Source: Carassius auratus
Taxonomy: Eukaryota; Chordata; Actinopteri; Cypriniformes; Cyprinidae
Assembly (NCBI RefSeq): GCF_003368295.1
Contig: NC_039263.1
Span: 21,459,086-21,523,085 of the forward strand
Reading direction: 5' to 3'
DNA: 64,000 nucleotides
Shown here piece after piece: positions 34,233-47,500 of this stretch. Below the pieces are notes generated by a model, which was not told where the DNA came from, did no database searches, and saw only the letters and a list, made by a program, of their open reading frames with translations. Positions within the stretch are counted from its first letter, which is position 1. The number at the start of each line of letters is the position of its first letter. Made by a program: the position numbers and the translations under genes.

Positions 34233-35508
34233 GTCGCGTAGAGCGTAAAATTAGCAGAACCTCATTAAACAGCACTACTCCATTCAGAGGAGCTCAAACA
34301 CTTGAAGGCGATGCCAGCCATCAACATTGTTACTGACGACTTGTGACGGACGCGGCTCCATTTATATCAGCAGTGACTCTAGACGTCAGTTACCTACGCA
34401 GGTGTACCGGGTGGGCTCGGCATAGAAAATGCACGCGCGTTTTTCCAGAATTTCTTCCAGTGAGATCCATCCATCCTCATCATCCGATTTTGTAGCAACA
34501 AACTATTGAAGCAATTCCAACATTTGAATGCTTGAACGATGCTTTTTAAGACGGGGGTCCAATTCCCTCAATTTCCAAAGGAGTGAACTTTTTCTTTAGA
34601 AAGCAACTTTTTTTGCTTTCGTAAAGCTTGTTTTCGTAAAGCTGAAAATTGTATTGTGCTGCTGCCACCTGCTGTAGCGCGTCTGCTGCTGAGAAAACAA
34701 CGTTTGGCCCAAAACACCTCTCCTTCATCCAGACCCCTGAGTAGCCTATTCAGTGTTGGGAAGGTTACTTTGGAAATGTTACGTAATAGGTTACAGATTA
34801 CAGGTTACCCTATTTGAAATGTAATAATGTGTAGGCTAGTTATATATTTCAATTAGATTTTATTAATGTAACTGATTACATTTGATTACTTTTTGATTAG
34901 CCTACATTTTCAACATTTCTAAACTTAATCATTTTGAGACATTTAGAGCACGCAGGGTTAATTTTACAAAGCTACTGTCAGACTTTCAAAATCCTTCTTC
35001 CCTTGATTTAAGATGATTAATTCTATAACATGCACACAAAATCAGACTTTAGCACCTCTTTTTTACTTTGAGATCAGGATTTAAAAATCAAGGTATGATA
35101 CTGTTTTTGAAACCCAGTATGTGTAGGTATGACAGGAAACACTGCATCTAACATTGCCTTGGAAAAAAACTCTTAGTCTAATCTTTAAAAAAAAGTCAAT
35201 ACATAATAATCCAAATAGGAAATTAAACAGTTATCAAATAAGCATCTGTCCTATTTTGTGTCCTAAACTGCTGAAATAATGGTGTCTATTATTTGAGAAA
35301 AGTCACTCCAATTTGGGAAATAAATCAATATGTGTGTGTGAAAATATTAGGCTTTACTGTAATTTAATTCTCAGTAGCTGTGGAGAATACAGTTAGGATT
35401 AAGTCAGCTAAAATGGGCCACATTTTGGTTAATGACTTTCACACTCAAATAAACTATGCACAATATCAAATTTTTTCTGAGATATTTTTTATAAATTAGC
35501 ATGGGTCT

Positions 35509-35512
<4 letters not shown>

Positions 35513-35585
<73 letters not shown>
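35513..35585. repeat. (TA)n microsatellite
   Basis: TA dinucleotides with two TTATATATAT interruptions, between htr1a and rnf180. Confidence 0.95.
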
Positions 35586-35587
<2 letters not shown>

Positions 35588-35707
35588 TTACAGACTATAT
35601 AAAGTTGAAAAAAGTGAAAAAGCATAATAGGACCCCTTTAACATTAATTATATTTTTAAAGACTGTTTTGTATTTGTATGGATACATAGGCTATTATAAA
35701 CATAGCC

Positions 35708-35709
<2 letters not shown>

Positions 35710-35743
<34 letters not shown>

Positions 35744-35752
35744 CGTGCGTGT
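35710..35752. repeat. (TG)n microsatellite with GTGC units
   Basis: A GT run that turns into GTGCGTGCGTGC at its end. Confidence 0.93.
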
Positions 35753-36219
35753 GCCATAGACGGTAAAACAAAGTTATTCAAACAATTCAATAGTCAAAAC
35801 ATATATAGGCTATTGGGGCTAAAGATGTGAAGTCGCAATCGCCTGAGGAAAGTAACAAAACGCCGCTCCAGCGCATTTAACTTACACCACAAATATACCA
35901 CAAGCAGTTGTGTTTAAAGCATTTTTCGATTGAATTTTCCATGTTCCTATAGGGTCTCTCTTCAACATTTTTATGCATTCGTCTGCTTTAGGTTAGGACA
36001 TTTTGATTGATTTAATAAATGAATGAGTAACATTATGAACGAAATAGATTCATTATTGTGTACTTACGGTATTTACGCCTGTTCCGAGGCTTTTTCCCCT
36101 CTGCGGCTTCCGTAGCGAATTGCAATTGCACTTCGAGTGGTTAGTACAGAGCCAGTTTGTTGTTTTTAGCCTTTTAGCCAAACAACTTTAGGTGCTCTTC
36201 TGAAATCCCGTCGAGGAAA

Positions 36220-39200
36220 ATGGCTAGCTCTTTCGTGGTATGCTATTTTTTTGGTACATACGTAAACCAAATGTTTAACTGAGACAAACAGGAAGTATTT
36301 ACATAACAATGACTGTAAAAACACCGGACAGTACAGGAACTAATACTGTAGATTTTTCATTAAGAACACTAACTTACACTGTTTAAATATCCGTACAAAC
36401 TTGACGAGAAAATTAGTGCGAGTTTAGATAGTTAATACAGTGATTCTTGCTGTGTTGTAATAATTTTAATGTTGTTTGTGGCAAGAGATTGTATTGGCCT
36501 GTTTTATGCTCAAGCATTAAGTTTTCTAATGTGCAAAAAAAAAAATGAAGACATACAAAGATGACAACATATTACACTACTTAAGAACAATAAACTATTT
36601 ATGCATGCATTATATTGTGTGTAATACTAATCTACCTAGGGATTTGTACAGTAATAAATCATGGTTTTCTAATGCACATTTCAATCAGACTGAAGAACAA
36701 GATCAATCGGGGACACTAGAAGATCCAACAAACCTTCGCTGCAGAAAGTGCCGTAGATGTATAATAGACTCGACCAGCCTCCTGAAGGTGGGAGACTTAT
36801 GATCTAAAACTTATAATATGTTGTCTTTGAAAGGTAACTGCAGTATATTGGGAAAGGTTTAAGATTTTCATTCATGTAAAAGTGACATTGCTTTATAATA
36901 ATACAGGCAGTAACATCAAGCGAGACTGCAGGCACATGCAATGTGTGGCATTTGAATGTTGAAAATTTGCCAGATTGGATTTTGGCAAGTGTTGATCAGG
37001 TAGTTCTCATTTCTTTGTTTTTAATTAATGCAATTGGGCTTTTGATTTCTGAAAATTATCGGTTCTGATAAAATGTGCATTTCTTGCAGGCCAGTTGGAC
37101 AGTGGGGAAATTAAACTGTCAGAATTGTGGAGCTCGCTTAGGAGGCTTTAATTTTGTAAAGTGCTGTAAATGCTCCTGTGGATGTGATACAACTGTACAT
37201 CTCAGTAAGAGTCGTGTTGATCAGGATCTAAAACCTCCAGTTCTTCTGACAAGACTAGGAAGGACTAGAGAACATACCGTGAGGAGGAAGGAGGAGGTGG
37301 AGGCTCTCCCTCAGACAATAAGCTCAGCTCCCTCTCCTTCCTCAACCCTCAGCTTTTCCTGTACTGTGTCCCATGTAGCCTCTGCTGAAAGTGAACTTGA
37401 GGTTGAGTCAACTGAAGAACCACAGATTCTTGAGACTGTTGAGAGAGGCACAGATGTTTCTTTGCCTTCTGAACTGCCACCACAGCTGTCAGATTATCAG
37501 GAGAGCTTAGAAGTAAGGCATGTGGGTTCTGCTTCCCAGAGTAGAAGCTCTCTGGAAAGAGCTGTGAATCCAGAGGAGGTCAGACTCCGAGTGATGGAGG
37601 AGCCATCAAGAAGCATCTCACCCAACCTAGAGGCAAAGCTCTCCAAAAGAGAGAAAAACCGCCTGAAAAGCCTAAGAAGGAAGCAGAGGAAGAAGGAGAA
37701 TTGGATTCAGAGACAGCAGGAAGCAAAAGATCTGGTGAGATATTTTAAAGTTGTGAGTGGTGCTGACTCATTTTGTTCTTATTTGTGAACTAAATCAATT
37801 TAACTTCCCTTCAGGATGTTCATTTAGATTTAATTGAATTGCAATCAAAGACATTTATAAAAATCACACATAACTTATAGTCCAAAAATAAATAATTTTG
37901 AATAATTATGGCTATTTATACCCTGATATGCATTTCTTCTGAAATGATCAGAAATTTTTCTTAACACAGACATACATTTTATAAAGGTTTTAAATTTGGC
38001 AAACAACACTACACATTGTCCAACAGCACTTTACATTATCAACGTTAAAGCTTGTGAGATTGCAATACTTTACATAATGTCAACTCCATAATTATTAGCA
38101 GCCTGCTTAAATATGAATGAAAAATGAAGATATCAAATATATGGATGATTAAATGGATAATTAAAACTGACTTTTTACACTGACAGATGTTATAAGTTTC
38201 ATTTCATTTTAAAGGCCCATTTACATCAAGAATGATATTTATAAAAATAAATATAACAACAGCTACTTTGCATAATAACTCACTGTTTATGTTCTGAAAG
38301 TGATTGCAATGAGATCATTCCTTTGTGACATTATTGTTATAGCTGTGGTGTGGACTTCCCTATTCTTATATAATTCAAACGATTATTATAACTTTATTGT
38401 TACATTTAAGTATTTGGCATATCTAAAGTGACTTGCACTGCATTCAGTGTATACATTTATTCAGAACCCATGATTTTGGCATTTCTAGCTCAATGCTCTA
38501 CTGTTGGAGCTGCAGGAAAATTATAGTTATTGGGGTGAATACGGCTTTTTTTGTTGTTGTTTTTGCCACATTTGATTTACAATTCTGCATCCTATTTGCT
38601 TCCTCAATTCTGAATGGTACACAGCTCTATATTGTTAAATCTACGAGGAGTCAGATAAGCCATAAATATGTGAGCTATTAAAAAAAGGAGCTGTGTTGTG
38701 CTGAAAAGAGTTCTCGCAAAATGTCAATAATAGATTTGTGGATCAGGACAGGCATAAATCCGAATAATAAGCTGCTGCAAGATCCTGAGGATCTTAATAC
38801 GCCATTCACAGTTACATGTGGCTGTTGCAGCAGGTGTCATTTTATTGGAGAATTGTTTTTTTCCCCCTTAAACATAATGTATCAGTTCTTCATTCATATT
38901 TTATGTGTTATTTCCACCTATCAGGCTATGAAGTGGGACTTAACAGGCAGCGATGATGAAGAAAGGGAGGGATACACATGTGCCGTGTGTTTAGAGGTAT
39001 ATTACAGCCCTTACAAGTGCCATCCTTGCAGTCATGTGTTCTGTGAGCCCTGTTTGAGAACTCTAGCTAAGAACAGGCCAAGCAATACCCCCTGTCCCCT
39101 CTGTAGGACCCTTATATCCCATGTGCTCTTTCAGGAAGGTTAGTGGAACAAATAAACTCCATTTTTTGTCATATCGTTTGCAAGAACTTTATCTAACCAC

Positions 39201-39632
39201 CTGATCAACCTTTTGTTTCAGAGCTCAATCAAACTACAAAGACTTGCTTTCCAAAAGTGTATCATTCAAGACATGAGACCTTTCAGAAGACCAACTATTC
39301 TAAATGGCCCCTGCCCAACTGTCCAAAGCGTTTCCGCATCTTTTGGGGTTTGTTATATGTCATTTGCAATGCCATTTGTCTTCAGGACACTAGGCGTTAA
39401 AAAGTTTGCACATTTATTTCATTTTTTTTTTTTTTCAGGAATACAGAGACATGGCGGCCCTGCCAGTCGCTGGCAGTTTCCCCACAGAGCATTTGGCCTG
39501 GATGCACTGGATCTGGGAGACATGTGGGGCTGGCCATTTGACATTGACTTTGTGATCATCTCTATCTACTCTCTTCACTGGGTGATGGCGTTCATCGTCT
39601 TCTGTGGCCTCTGCTACTTCCTCCTCCTCTGA
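36220..39632 (+). CDS. rnf180: RING finger protein 180 (E3 ubiquitin ligase, tail-anchored)
   Basis: Proposed coding exons: 36220-36237, 36689-36787, 36907-36999, 37090-37734, 38925-39138, 39222-39347 and 39439-39632, all with GT-AG borders and matching phases. Family features in order: Cys-rich LRCRKCRRCIIDS near the start; WHLNVENLPDW and WTVGKLNCQNCGARLGGFNF, a conserved zinc-like module; HLSKSRVDQ; a variable Ser/Glu-rich middle with a basic stretch (KNRLKSLRRKQRKKE); a C3HC4 RING (CAVC...CHPCSHVFCEPC...CPLC); and a C-terminal membrane anchor (VIISIYSLHWVMAFIVFCGL). RNF180 (Rines) is an ER/membrane E3 that targets, among others, monoamine oxidase A in mammals. Everything from exon 2 on matches human RNF180. 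The 18-base first exon (MASSFV) is the weakest part and could be replaced by another 5' exon. Confidence 0.9.
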
Positions 39633-40555
39633 TGTATGGAGGATTAGTTCTCACTTTGATTGCTGGACAAATGAATGTTGTTGACTGTGGACATCTCATC
39701 AAGTGCCTCATACTTTTATTTCAATGTAGCTTCAAATAAGACGAAATATTATCAAGGTGTTTTTCTTCCTGGGAGAATCATTTGTGTGTTTGTTTGTAGT
39801 TTAGGTCTTACAGGGTTTGTGCAATTCATAGATATCCCGTTAAGCAATTTCCTTACAGCATCTGCCTACTTGACCTGTAAACAGTATTATAATGCAGCAG
39901 AAAAGAGAAAAAGCAATAATTCCGGGTATAATGCTTAGTCCTTCTGTACATTTTGATAAGCTGCCTCTTTTTCTGTTACCATAAGGCCTACTTGGAGTGG
40001 CTTAGATGCTCGTTTAATGCTAGAACCAAGGTTTATGTTGTAAAAATGGCTTCTTTTACACAGTAAAATGTTTCAGAACATGTTTTGTTGTGTCAATTCA
40101 TTATACTGGAATGAGATTTATTTATTTATTAAGATTTGGCTAATCTCGTTTGGGATTGTACTTTTTGTTCATTTTAATCCTAAGAGAGAACACCCAGCAC
40201 AGAACATCCTTGTTTAGAACCAAATCCTAACGTTCTGGAAATATTCTTCGCGAATGTTTCTTATTCCTCACACTAAGCAATTGTGTTACTTCGACGAAGC
40301 CGTCGATTCAGGGGTCGTGAAGCCCGCATCTGTGGAGATCCAGCAGCGGCGCTCGGCCCTCGACAGGGGTGAAGGTGACTCGCCTGTTAGTGCGGGAGAT
40401 GCAGTCGAAGCGTCGCGGACGCTCGCTCGGCTCCGTCACATCATTCTGATCATCGAAACAACCCGCTTCCAAGGATCGCCCTCACCCTCTCATCGAGGAC
40501 AGGCGGATTAGAGACGTTTTCTCAGTTACGTGGTTTCATTCGTGGATGCGTATGC
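39633..40555. other. rnf180 3' UTR and rgs7bp 5' region
   Basis: The stretch from about 40250 is CpG-richer than its surroundings and merges into the first rgs7bp exon. It is probably the rgs7bp promoter/5' UTR. The open frame at 40254-40511 has no family resemblance. Confidence 0.45.
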
Positions 40556-43138
40556 ATGTGTTCTGCACCGAACGGGCGAAAGAACCGCCCCAGATCCGCA
40601 GCCAATATTTTTCAAATCGGGAAATCTTCGGTGAGGGATCCGGAGCGCCGGGAGAGCACCGAGAGCACGCGGAGAGCTCAGCGGGCGATGGATGACTGTA
40701 GAACGGTGAGCGCGCTGAAGGACAACCCTTGTCACTCTTCTGCGTATAGTATTTTTGGATAGGCTTTTTGTGTGTGTGTGTGTGTGTGTGTGTCTACACG
40801 TTAAAATGACCATCAATGATATGCAAATTAACAGGATTAGCGTTAACATGACGAATAATTGCAGTAGAAACGTATAGCCCACAAACATTGATACTTATTA
40901 CCGATATATGGATTCTTCTAAGATAAACAATTGGTGTTATTATGTTTATTATTTGTGTTTTCATACTGCACCATTGTTTAGAAATGACATTCCTCCCCAC
41001 GATCCCATGTGTTGCTATGTGGCATCTAGACAATGGCAGCTAAACTCGTGTTTACCCTGCTGGAAAATCCAGTTTAAGCTGCTAGCTATTTTGGAATATT
41101 TCTAGCTAGTCTAAAATGATCACCAAGTTTGACTGGCTGGTAAATGGTTTGGTGCTGGTACAAGGTGGTCTTCCAACCCAACCAGCAACCATGTTACAAA
41201 ACACTGCTTTAGCTTAAACTATACACATTCACTTTCTAAAAATAGACTGAACAGGATTTGTCTTCATTTTAGACCGTTCAGGAGTTCAACACTCTTGTGG
41301 CTCTCCATCGTGAGCAGGTCATCTCCATAGGGGAGAATACAATTGACTGTCCTTCTTTAAGGGCACAGATGCACAAGACTCGCGTCAAAGGATGCGCTGT
41401 AGCCCAGGTGGCCTATCAAAACCTCATCGCAATCTCTGGGTAAGTCTGTTTGTTAGAACAGCCATGCAGATTTGATGGCGTGTCAGGTAAGATGCCATAT
41501 AATGTGGTTTCTCTTTTTCTCACTGTGCTTTTCTTAGGCCAGAGGATGGTGAAATCCACCCAGAAATATGCAGATTGTTCATCCAGCTTCAGTGCTGTCT
41601 GGAGATGTACATTACAGAGATGCTTAAATCTATGTGTCTGTTGGGTGTTCTGCAGCTCCATAGGAAAGGTGTTGTGTCAATGACAGCCAGCAGAGGACAG
41701 CAGATTCTTTACATAAACAGACATGAGTACATAAAGCTAATATACTGCATGCTGAAATGCTACTGTCAGTCTGAAGGTGGTGGGGATGGCACAATAACTA
41801 CATAAAACAGTCCCTTTAAGCATTCACTGCAAGCAAAACAAAATATAACTTTGACTCTTGTGTCACTCGCTTCAGGAAATGATGTGTGCCCTGAGCCCAA
41901 CGTGGACTACAGGGTCGATGAAAGCTCTGATGTGCCGATGCTGGAAGATCGATCATCATCACCTGTAGATTTTCCTCAGGAATCCTGGGTCGTATGCACA
42001 GACATTGAGAACATAGAGAGGTACAGTATGACAAACTGGATTAATTAGGAAAGGCTTCCACTTTTTCTACTTAATTTACTCCATAGGGATTTGAAACAAC
42101 CTACCAGCTCTGAGATGAATTACAACATGAAAAAATTTGAAGCAAAAAGTATTTGAAAACCTGAGAAAAAGAAAAAGGAGGACTGTAAACTGCAAACCTT
42201 TGAAAGGAATGAGCAAATGCTAATACATAATCAAATAAAAACAAAAAAACAATGGCTGCTGATTTATAATCATTCATTATAGGTGTAAAAACAAAACTTA
42301 AAAAAATTTTGCTAAATATTTATGAATACACTACCGTTCAAATGTTTGAGGTCAGTAAGATTTTTTTTATCAAAATGTATAAGTTTGTTCATCAAGCATG
42401 CATTAAATTGATAGAAAAATTACTGATAAACATATTCCATGTATTCCACCAAAATACTGAGCAGCACAAATGCATTTTAACATTGATAATAATCAGCATA
42501 TTATAGTGATTTTCGGAAGGATCATGTGACAGGTTACTGTAGGCTGCTGAAGGATACTGAAAATTCAGCTTTGGTCATTTTAATGTAAAAAAATATATGA
42601 AAATAATAAACATGTAAAATTATAGTAAAATTTCACAATATTCTTGTTTTACTGTACTTTTTATCAAATAAATGTAGCCAGGGTGAGCATAAGAGACTTC
42701 TTAAAAAAAAAAAAAAGTAAAACATCTTACAGACTCCAAACTTTTGTATATAAAATGGCTTGTCAGTCAATTTAATGGGCCTTTAGGCACTTATAAATAA
42801 ATAATTTTGGCTATAATCTTTGTTGACGTTCCTATGTTGTGAAATGTCTTCCAGTGATACGCGAGAAATGAGGAACCTTCTAAGCAAACTCAGGGAGACA
42901 ATGCCTTTGCCACTGAAAAATCAAGGTATGTCTCAAAATTTTTTAAGGAAATTATTCTGATGATATAGTTTTTTCAACAAAAAAAAAAATGCTCATATAG
43001 CTAGAAATGTGTTTTATTTTTTAATGCTGTGCTTTTATGTGTGTAGATGACAGCAGTCTGCTAAATCTGACTCCTTATCCACTGGTGAGGCAGAGGAAGA
43101 GGCGATTCTCCGGGCTTTGTTGCCTTGTGTCTGGCTGA
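40556..43138 (+). CDS. rgs7bp: R7-RGS binding protein (R7BP)
   Basis: Membrane anchor that binds R7-family RGS/Gb5 complexes and controls their shuttling between plasma membrane and nucleus, shaping Gi/o signalling in neurons. Coding exons: 40556-40705, 41273-41439, 41538-41668, 41876-42020, 42855-42925 and 43047-43138, GT-AG with consistent phases. It starts MCSAPNGRKNRPRSAANIFQ. Strong matches to mammalian R7BP include GPEDGEIHPEICRLFIQLQC, EMYITEMLKSMCLLG, STDIENTER-like CTDIENIER and LLSKLRETMPLPLKNQ. The C-terminus has the polybasic RQRKRRF followed by GLCCLVSG, whose two cysteines are the palmitoylation sites known in this family. No disruption seen. AATAAA at 43669-43674 is a likely polyadenylation signal. 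Confidence 0.96.
40769..40794. repeat. (TG)n microsatellite in rgs7bp intron 1
   Basis: About 12 GT units starting 64 bases after the exon 1 donor. Confidence 0.93.
41035..41215. repeat. Palindromic 'gctggt/accagc' repeat in rgs7bp intron 1
   Basis: Repeated forms of CAGTTTAAGCTGCTAGCT, TGACTGGCTGGTAAATGG and CCAACCCAACCAGCAACC. Resembles the CTGGT/ACCAG palindromic repeats common in cyprinid DNA. Confidence 0.4.
42326..42750 (+). mobile_element. Fish interspersed DNA repeat (ctaccgttcaaa type)
   Basis: In rgs7bp intron 4. Starts ACACTACCGTTCAAATGTTT and ends CAGACTCCAAACTTTTG, a degraded inverted copy of the start. The interior has GGAAGGATCATGTGACA and GAGCATAAGAGACTTCTT, which are hallmarks of this widespread element. 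A short relative lies at 29850-29955. Confidence 0.65.
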
Positions 43139-44568
43139 ACCTTCAATACTCTCAAGTCTTCTTTTCTGATCATTGATCAATTTAAGCTTCACTCGTCTCC
43201 TTCGTGTCTCTGGAACTGTTTCGCTAATGTAACTTGTCCCTGGACAATGTTAAAACCACTTAATCCCTTGTTGGAGGACAGAATCCCCTCGACTCAAAAC
43301 CCTGCCAATTGGGTTTTTTAGCAAAATCAGTGGTCTGTTTTTACTTCGTCATGTGCTGTGAAACCATATGATTGTGTAAAAAAGCAAGAGAATGAAGTAA
43401 AATAATAACATCTGTCTCTGATTTTATCATAGTCATAAAATTTGTTGTCGGTGAAAGGGCACGTTTAGTTATAGGATTGCTGTATTTCATCATCTTGCTT
43501 GTTTTTTTTATTTTTATAAATTTAGCCACTGTGGAATGCTTTTTATTTAGTCTTCCATAAAGGGGTAATTATGAAAAAATATATATATATTAGTCATTTT
43601 AAGGGCACAAGAATGCTCTGCACTAAAGCCATTGCTATTTCATTCTGAGCTTGAAATAACTATAACAAAATAAACTTCACTATGTACATAATACAAATAA
43701 TTGTAAATAAAACATTATGTATTTATTATAATTGATTTTAGAGATTTATTTTTCATCCATCCATTTAAGACATCAGGTTTGTGTAAATGCATATCAGTTT
43801 AATGAGAGTTTGCAGCAACTCATGTCAGGTGTCTATAAAGTGTGCATAGTTACAGCTCATATAAGCTATAAGTCATTTTATAATTATAATAAAGTTGTTG
43901 TTTTTTTACTGTAATTGTTTGTTTTATTGCATCCTACAGTAATTTGCATTGTTTTTTGCCTTTAAAATAAACCCTTTAAAAAATTTAAGAAACTGATGCA
44001 TGTTTAAAATTAAGACCAAAGTTATGAAAAATAACATAACGTGCAAAAGAGACCTTAAATTCGGCATGAAGAAAGACAATAACTCTGACCTGTAATAACA
44101 TGTTATTCATGTTCTCCCTGTCCACATTCCCATGGTCTAAAGCAGGAGCCAAATGTCAAAGTGAAGACTTCCAGCTGCAGGGGTTTACTGGAAGCAAAGG
44201 GGGATGGACAAATTCTGTAAAGAGAGTTGTGAGAGAATTCTTTAAGACAATTCATCCAGGTCAGAATTAGAGTTACTTTTCCAGAGTAGCTGATTGTGCA
44301 TCTGTCTCTCTGATTTTAAATTTAATTCATATTGCAGTTAAACTCGGAGGCTAAAATTACACATGATAGTGTGCTTGCATGCTTTTGGAGGAGTCTGAAA
44401 TTGATGCATCATTCATCACGCTCATGTACTATTAGGTTTCTGCAGCTCTTCTAAAGAAACTGTCTGTGGTAAGTTCTTGATTACTCAATGTTTAAAACTG
44501 ATGCGTATGTTTGCATATATCTTTCTACTATCCCTTAAGCTATCAAGTTCCAACAGACTTTCTTCTCT
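43139..44568. other. rgs7bp 3' UTR and c6 5' region
   Basis: No other gene recognised. A possible non-coding first exon of c6 ends at about 44470 (CTGTCTGTG|GTAAGT), 99 bases upstream of the proposed c6 ATG. Confidence 0.4.
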
Positions 44569-47500
44569 ATGGATCGTACTACCATTCCCCTTGTCCTACT
44601 CTGCACCCTGGCTTCATTTACTCCCATTATGGGATGTTTCTGTGACCATTACCCATGGAGTTCATGGACCTATTGCAGCAATACCTGTAACTATGGTACC
44701 CAAACACGTACAAGGTAACCATTATTTAACATATTTCCGATGTGCAAAGTTGATTATTTTAATATGTACCTTTGTTTGTTGCAGGGCTGTACGCCATGAT
44801 GAACACTGGATCAAAAACAATTGTGTCCAGTTTTGTCAGACACATGAGACCAGAGCATGCAGTGTTGAGGCTTGTCCCATACACTGTCAGCTGACTGAGT
44901 TTGGACCCTGGTCAGAGTGTTCGCCGTGTGCCAAAAAATCTGTGAGTAAAACATACAGATATTAAAATTAAGAGATTTATTCCAAAGTTAGTTTATGGTC
45001 CTAAAAACTGATTGGTCTACCAGTATTTAAAGAGATACAATACCAGATATAATGCTGAAATAGCAGCAGAATAAATTTGGGAAATTTCTGACATGCTGTT
45101 AGTTTATTTAACTAAATATTTACTCACCCTTAGGTCATTTAAGATGTAGATGAGTTTGTAGATGTTCCAACAATGGTTCTGCTGTGAATAGGTGTCCTCG
45201 GAATGAAATTTCAAATAGCTGGAAAAAAAACTATATCTGTCAAGAGCTGGAAAAAAAAGTTATTCCACTGATATCATATGATGGGAACTTTATTATTTTC
45301 TCAGAAATATAATAATAGTTAAAAAAATATAATCCTTGGTCTGATGTGGTCTTTAAATTTCAGTTACATTGATATGCCAGTAGGAGGCGATAGATGACAA
45401 GTCTTTAAGAGTGAGATATTGACTTATTCATTCAGCAGATTCATTCAAAATGCGCTTGTTAAATTGTTAGAAAATGTCTAAAATGTATATTTCTGAATTT
45501 TAACTTCTTAAAAAAAGTTATCATGCTCATGATCATGCTCACAACCATGCTGTTTTTCCAAATATCAGAATGTAGCCTTGTTCTAATATTGTGCTAATAT
45601 CAAAGATTATACCCAAGACTGGTCACTCATATAGTTTTAAATGGGGGGAAATGCAATGCTCTATATGGCTGCTCTATAGTTAGAAGCCCCGCCTTCTAAA
45701 TGAAAGAGCCAATCGCTAAAGCCAATCGCTAAAGTCCCGGTTGCTATAGAAACATTCAGTCAGAGACATGCATTCAGGACTATGCATGATTACTGGCTGT
45801 TCTAGTCTGAATAATACTTTTTTTAAATAATGCTATTTATCAAAATAAACAACATTTATGACACACTTGTTATCAGATTGGTGATGGTGATTGGTGATTT
45901 CAAATATGAAATGTAATCGCTAGCTGAAGTAGTGAACAGTTTTTTAGAACTTGATGTTTCCTCATTCAAAGAGAAAGGAGTTGCACTTGCATACCGAAAG
46001 GAATGTCAAAGATGGCCGCAGTGTGACATGACTTGTCTTAAAGGGATTTTGCTAATATTCAGCAATTCTCAACATTCTTTCTAGTGTGAAATAGCTTAAA
46101 TATTGTACACTGCCCTAGTAAGTGTGTGAATGTTGTGTGATTTAGTTTAGAACCAGGTCTGTTTTGAGGCCAGGTCAGTTTGGGGGGGAGGCCTGTAGTC
46201 CATCTCTTACAGAGGAAAGAGTCTGTCATCCCTCCAAGGAGTGTGGGATTGATCGTGTCAACTGTAAAGACAAGTTCACCTGTGGCAGTGGTAATTATCT
46301 TCATCAACTTCTTCACAAAAACACAGCATAGTTGTGCCTTAGGTTTAAGATTTGTCCTACACTGATTTTATAATCTAGAACATATTTGCAGTTTTAAATG
46401 CTCAGAAACCAACTTGCTTTATTGTCTTCAACTTGCTAGGAAGATGTATAAACGCTACTCTGCAGTGCAACAAACAGAACGACTGTGGAGACAACTCTGA
46501 TGAGAAAGACTGCGGGCAAACAAAAAGCGTGTGTTCAAGTAACCGGGTATTTGCTTTCATTCCTGGAGCAGACCTAATTGGTCATGGGTGAGTTACAAAT
46601 AAAGATCATTTGGGTTTCTTAGATTGCAAAACATTTTCATGGACGTTGTAAGATTTCAGGGTGTTGTCATGTTGTCGGCAAAACAAACTGGCTTATCTGT
46701 GATTGTACTCATCTTAAAACTGATGAAAGGTTATATTTAAAATTAGATTTGATGCTGCAGCAGAGCAGATGAGAGGTGCTGTTCTGGACAACTCCTTCAT
46801 GGGGGGTGCATGCACTCTACAAAGACACAGGAGAAACTATTACAGAATCCCTGACAACATTGAGAGATATGAAATCAAGGTGGGAAAAATGTCATTTCTG
46901 TCTGTCATACTTTGTTAGCTGGAATAGAAAGATATCCAAATTACACAATATATTGACACCATACATGTAGGCTATGTTCATTTGGTTGTTTCAAATATAT
47001 TAGCTATTATTCAGCCCATGTAAATGGGTAAGATGCACCAAAATCGCCTTTAATGTTATTTCTAGTTGCAACTAGTACAACTAGTTATTTTCTAGTTGTG
47101 TTTATGCGGTTTAAGGTAAAAAGGAATAATTATCCATCTTTTATATTGTATATTATTATGTTGTAATACTATTGGATAATTCTAAAGGTTTTTTGTAGTT
47201 TGTACAAATATAAATTGGCAGGAAAGTATATCCATTAAAAAAAACGATGTACAGTATTGACCAAGATTTCAATATTAGTGCATCTAAAAAATAACAAATT
47301 AGATCCAGAGATATTTATAGCTTTGAAAACAATCACACAAATCACATAAAATTGATCAATGATTGTATTTTAAAATTTGATTTGATTTGAATTCATTCCA
47401 GGTAGAAAATCTTGAGGATATTAAAGAGCAAGACATCAAATCCCAAAAAGTCAACTTGGCCAAAGACTCACGTAGCCTACTGCTCAAAGATGCAGTGAAA

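Larger units (their letters stand above)
34233..36219. other. Intergenic region between divergent htr1a and rnf180
   Basis: About 2 kb that should hold both promoters. It contains a fish repeat starting near 34752 (GTTGGGAAGGTTACTTTGGA, then TTACGTAATAGGTTACAG), a (TA)n tract (35513-35585) and a (GT)n tract (35710-35752). The last ~300 bases before rnf180 are less AT-rich and free of obvious repeats. Confidence 0.5.

Noticed and set aside
38721..38924. Extending the rnf180 RING exon upstream (frame from 38721)
   Set aside because: The upstream sequence does not resemble RNF180, and a good acceptor (cctatcag at 38924) marks the exon start.
44477..44784. Using the ATG at 44477 and reading through to 44965 as one exon
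   Set aside because: That frame ignores the C6 signal peptide and first TSP1 exon (ATG 44569, donor at 44715), which match the family.
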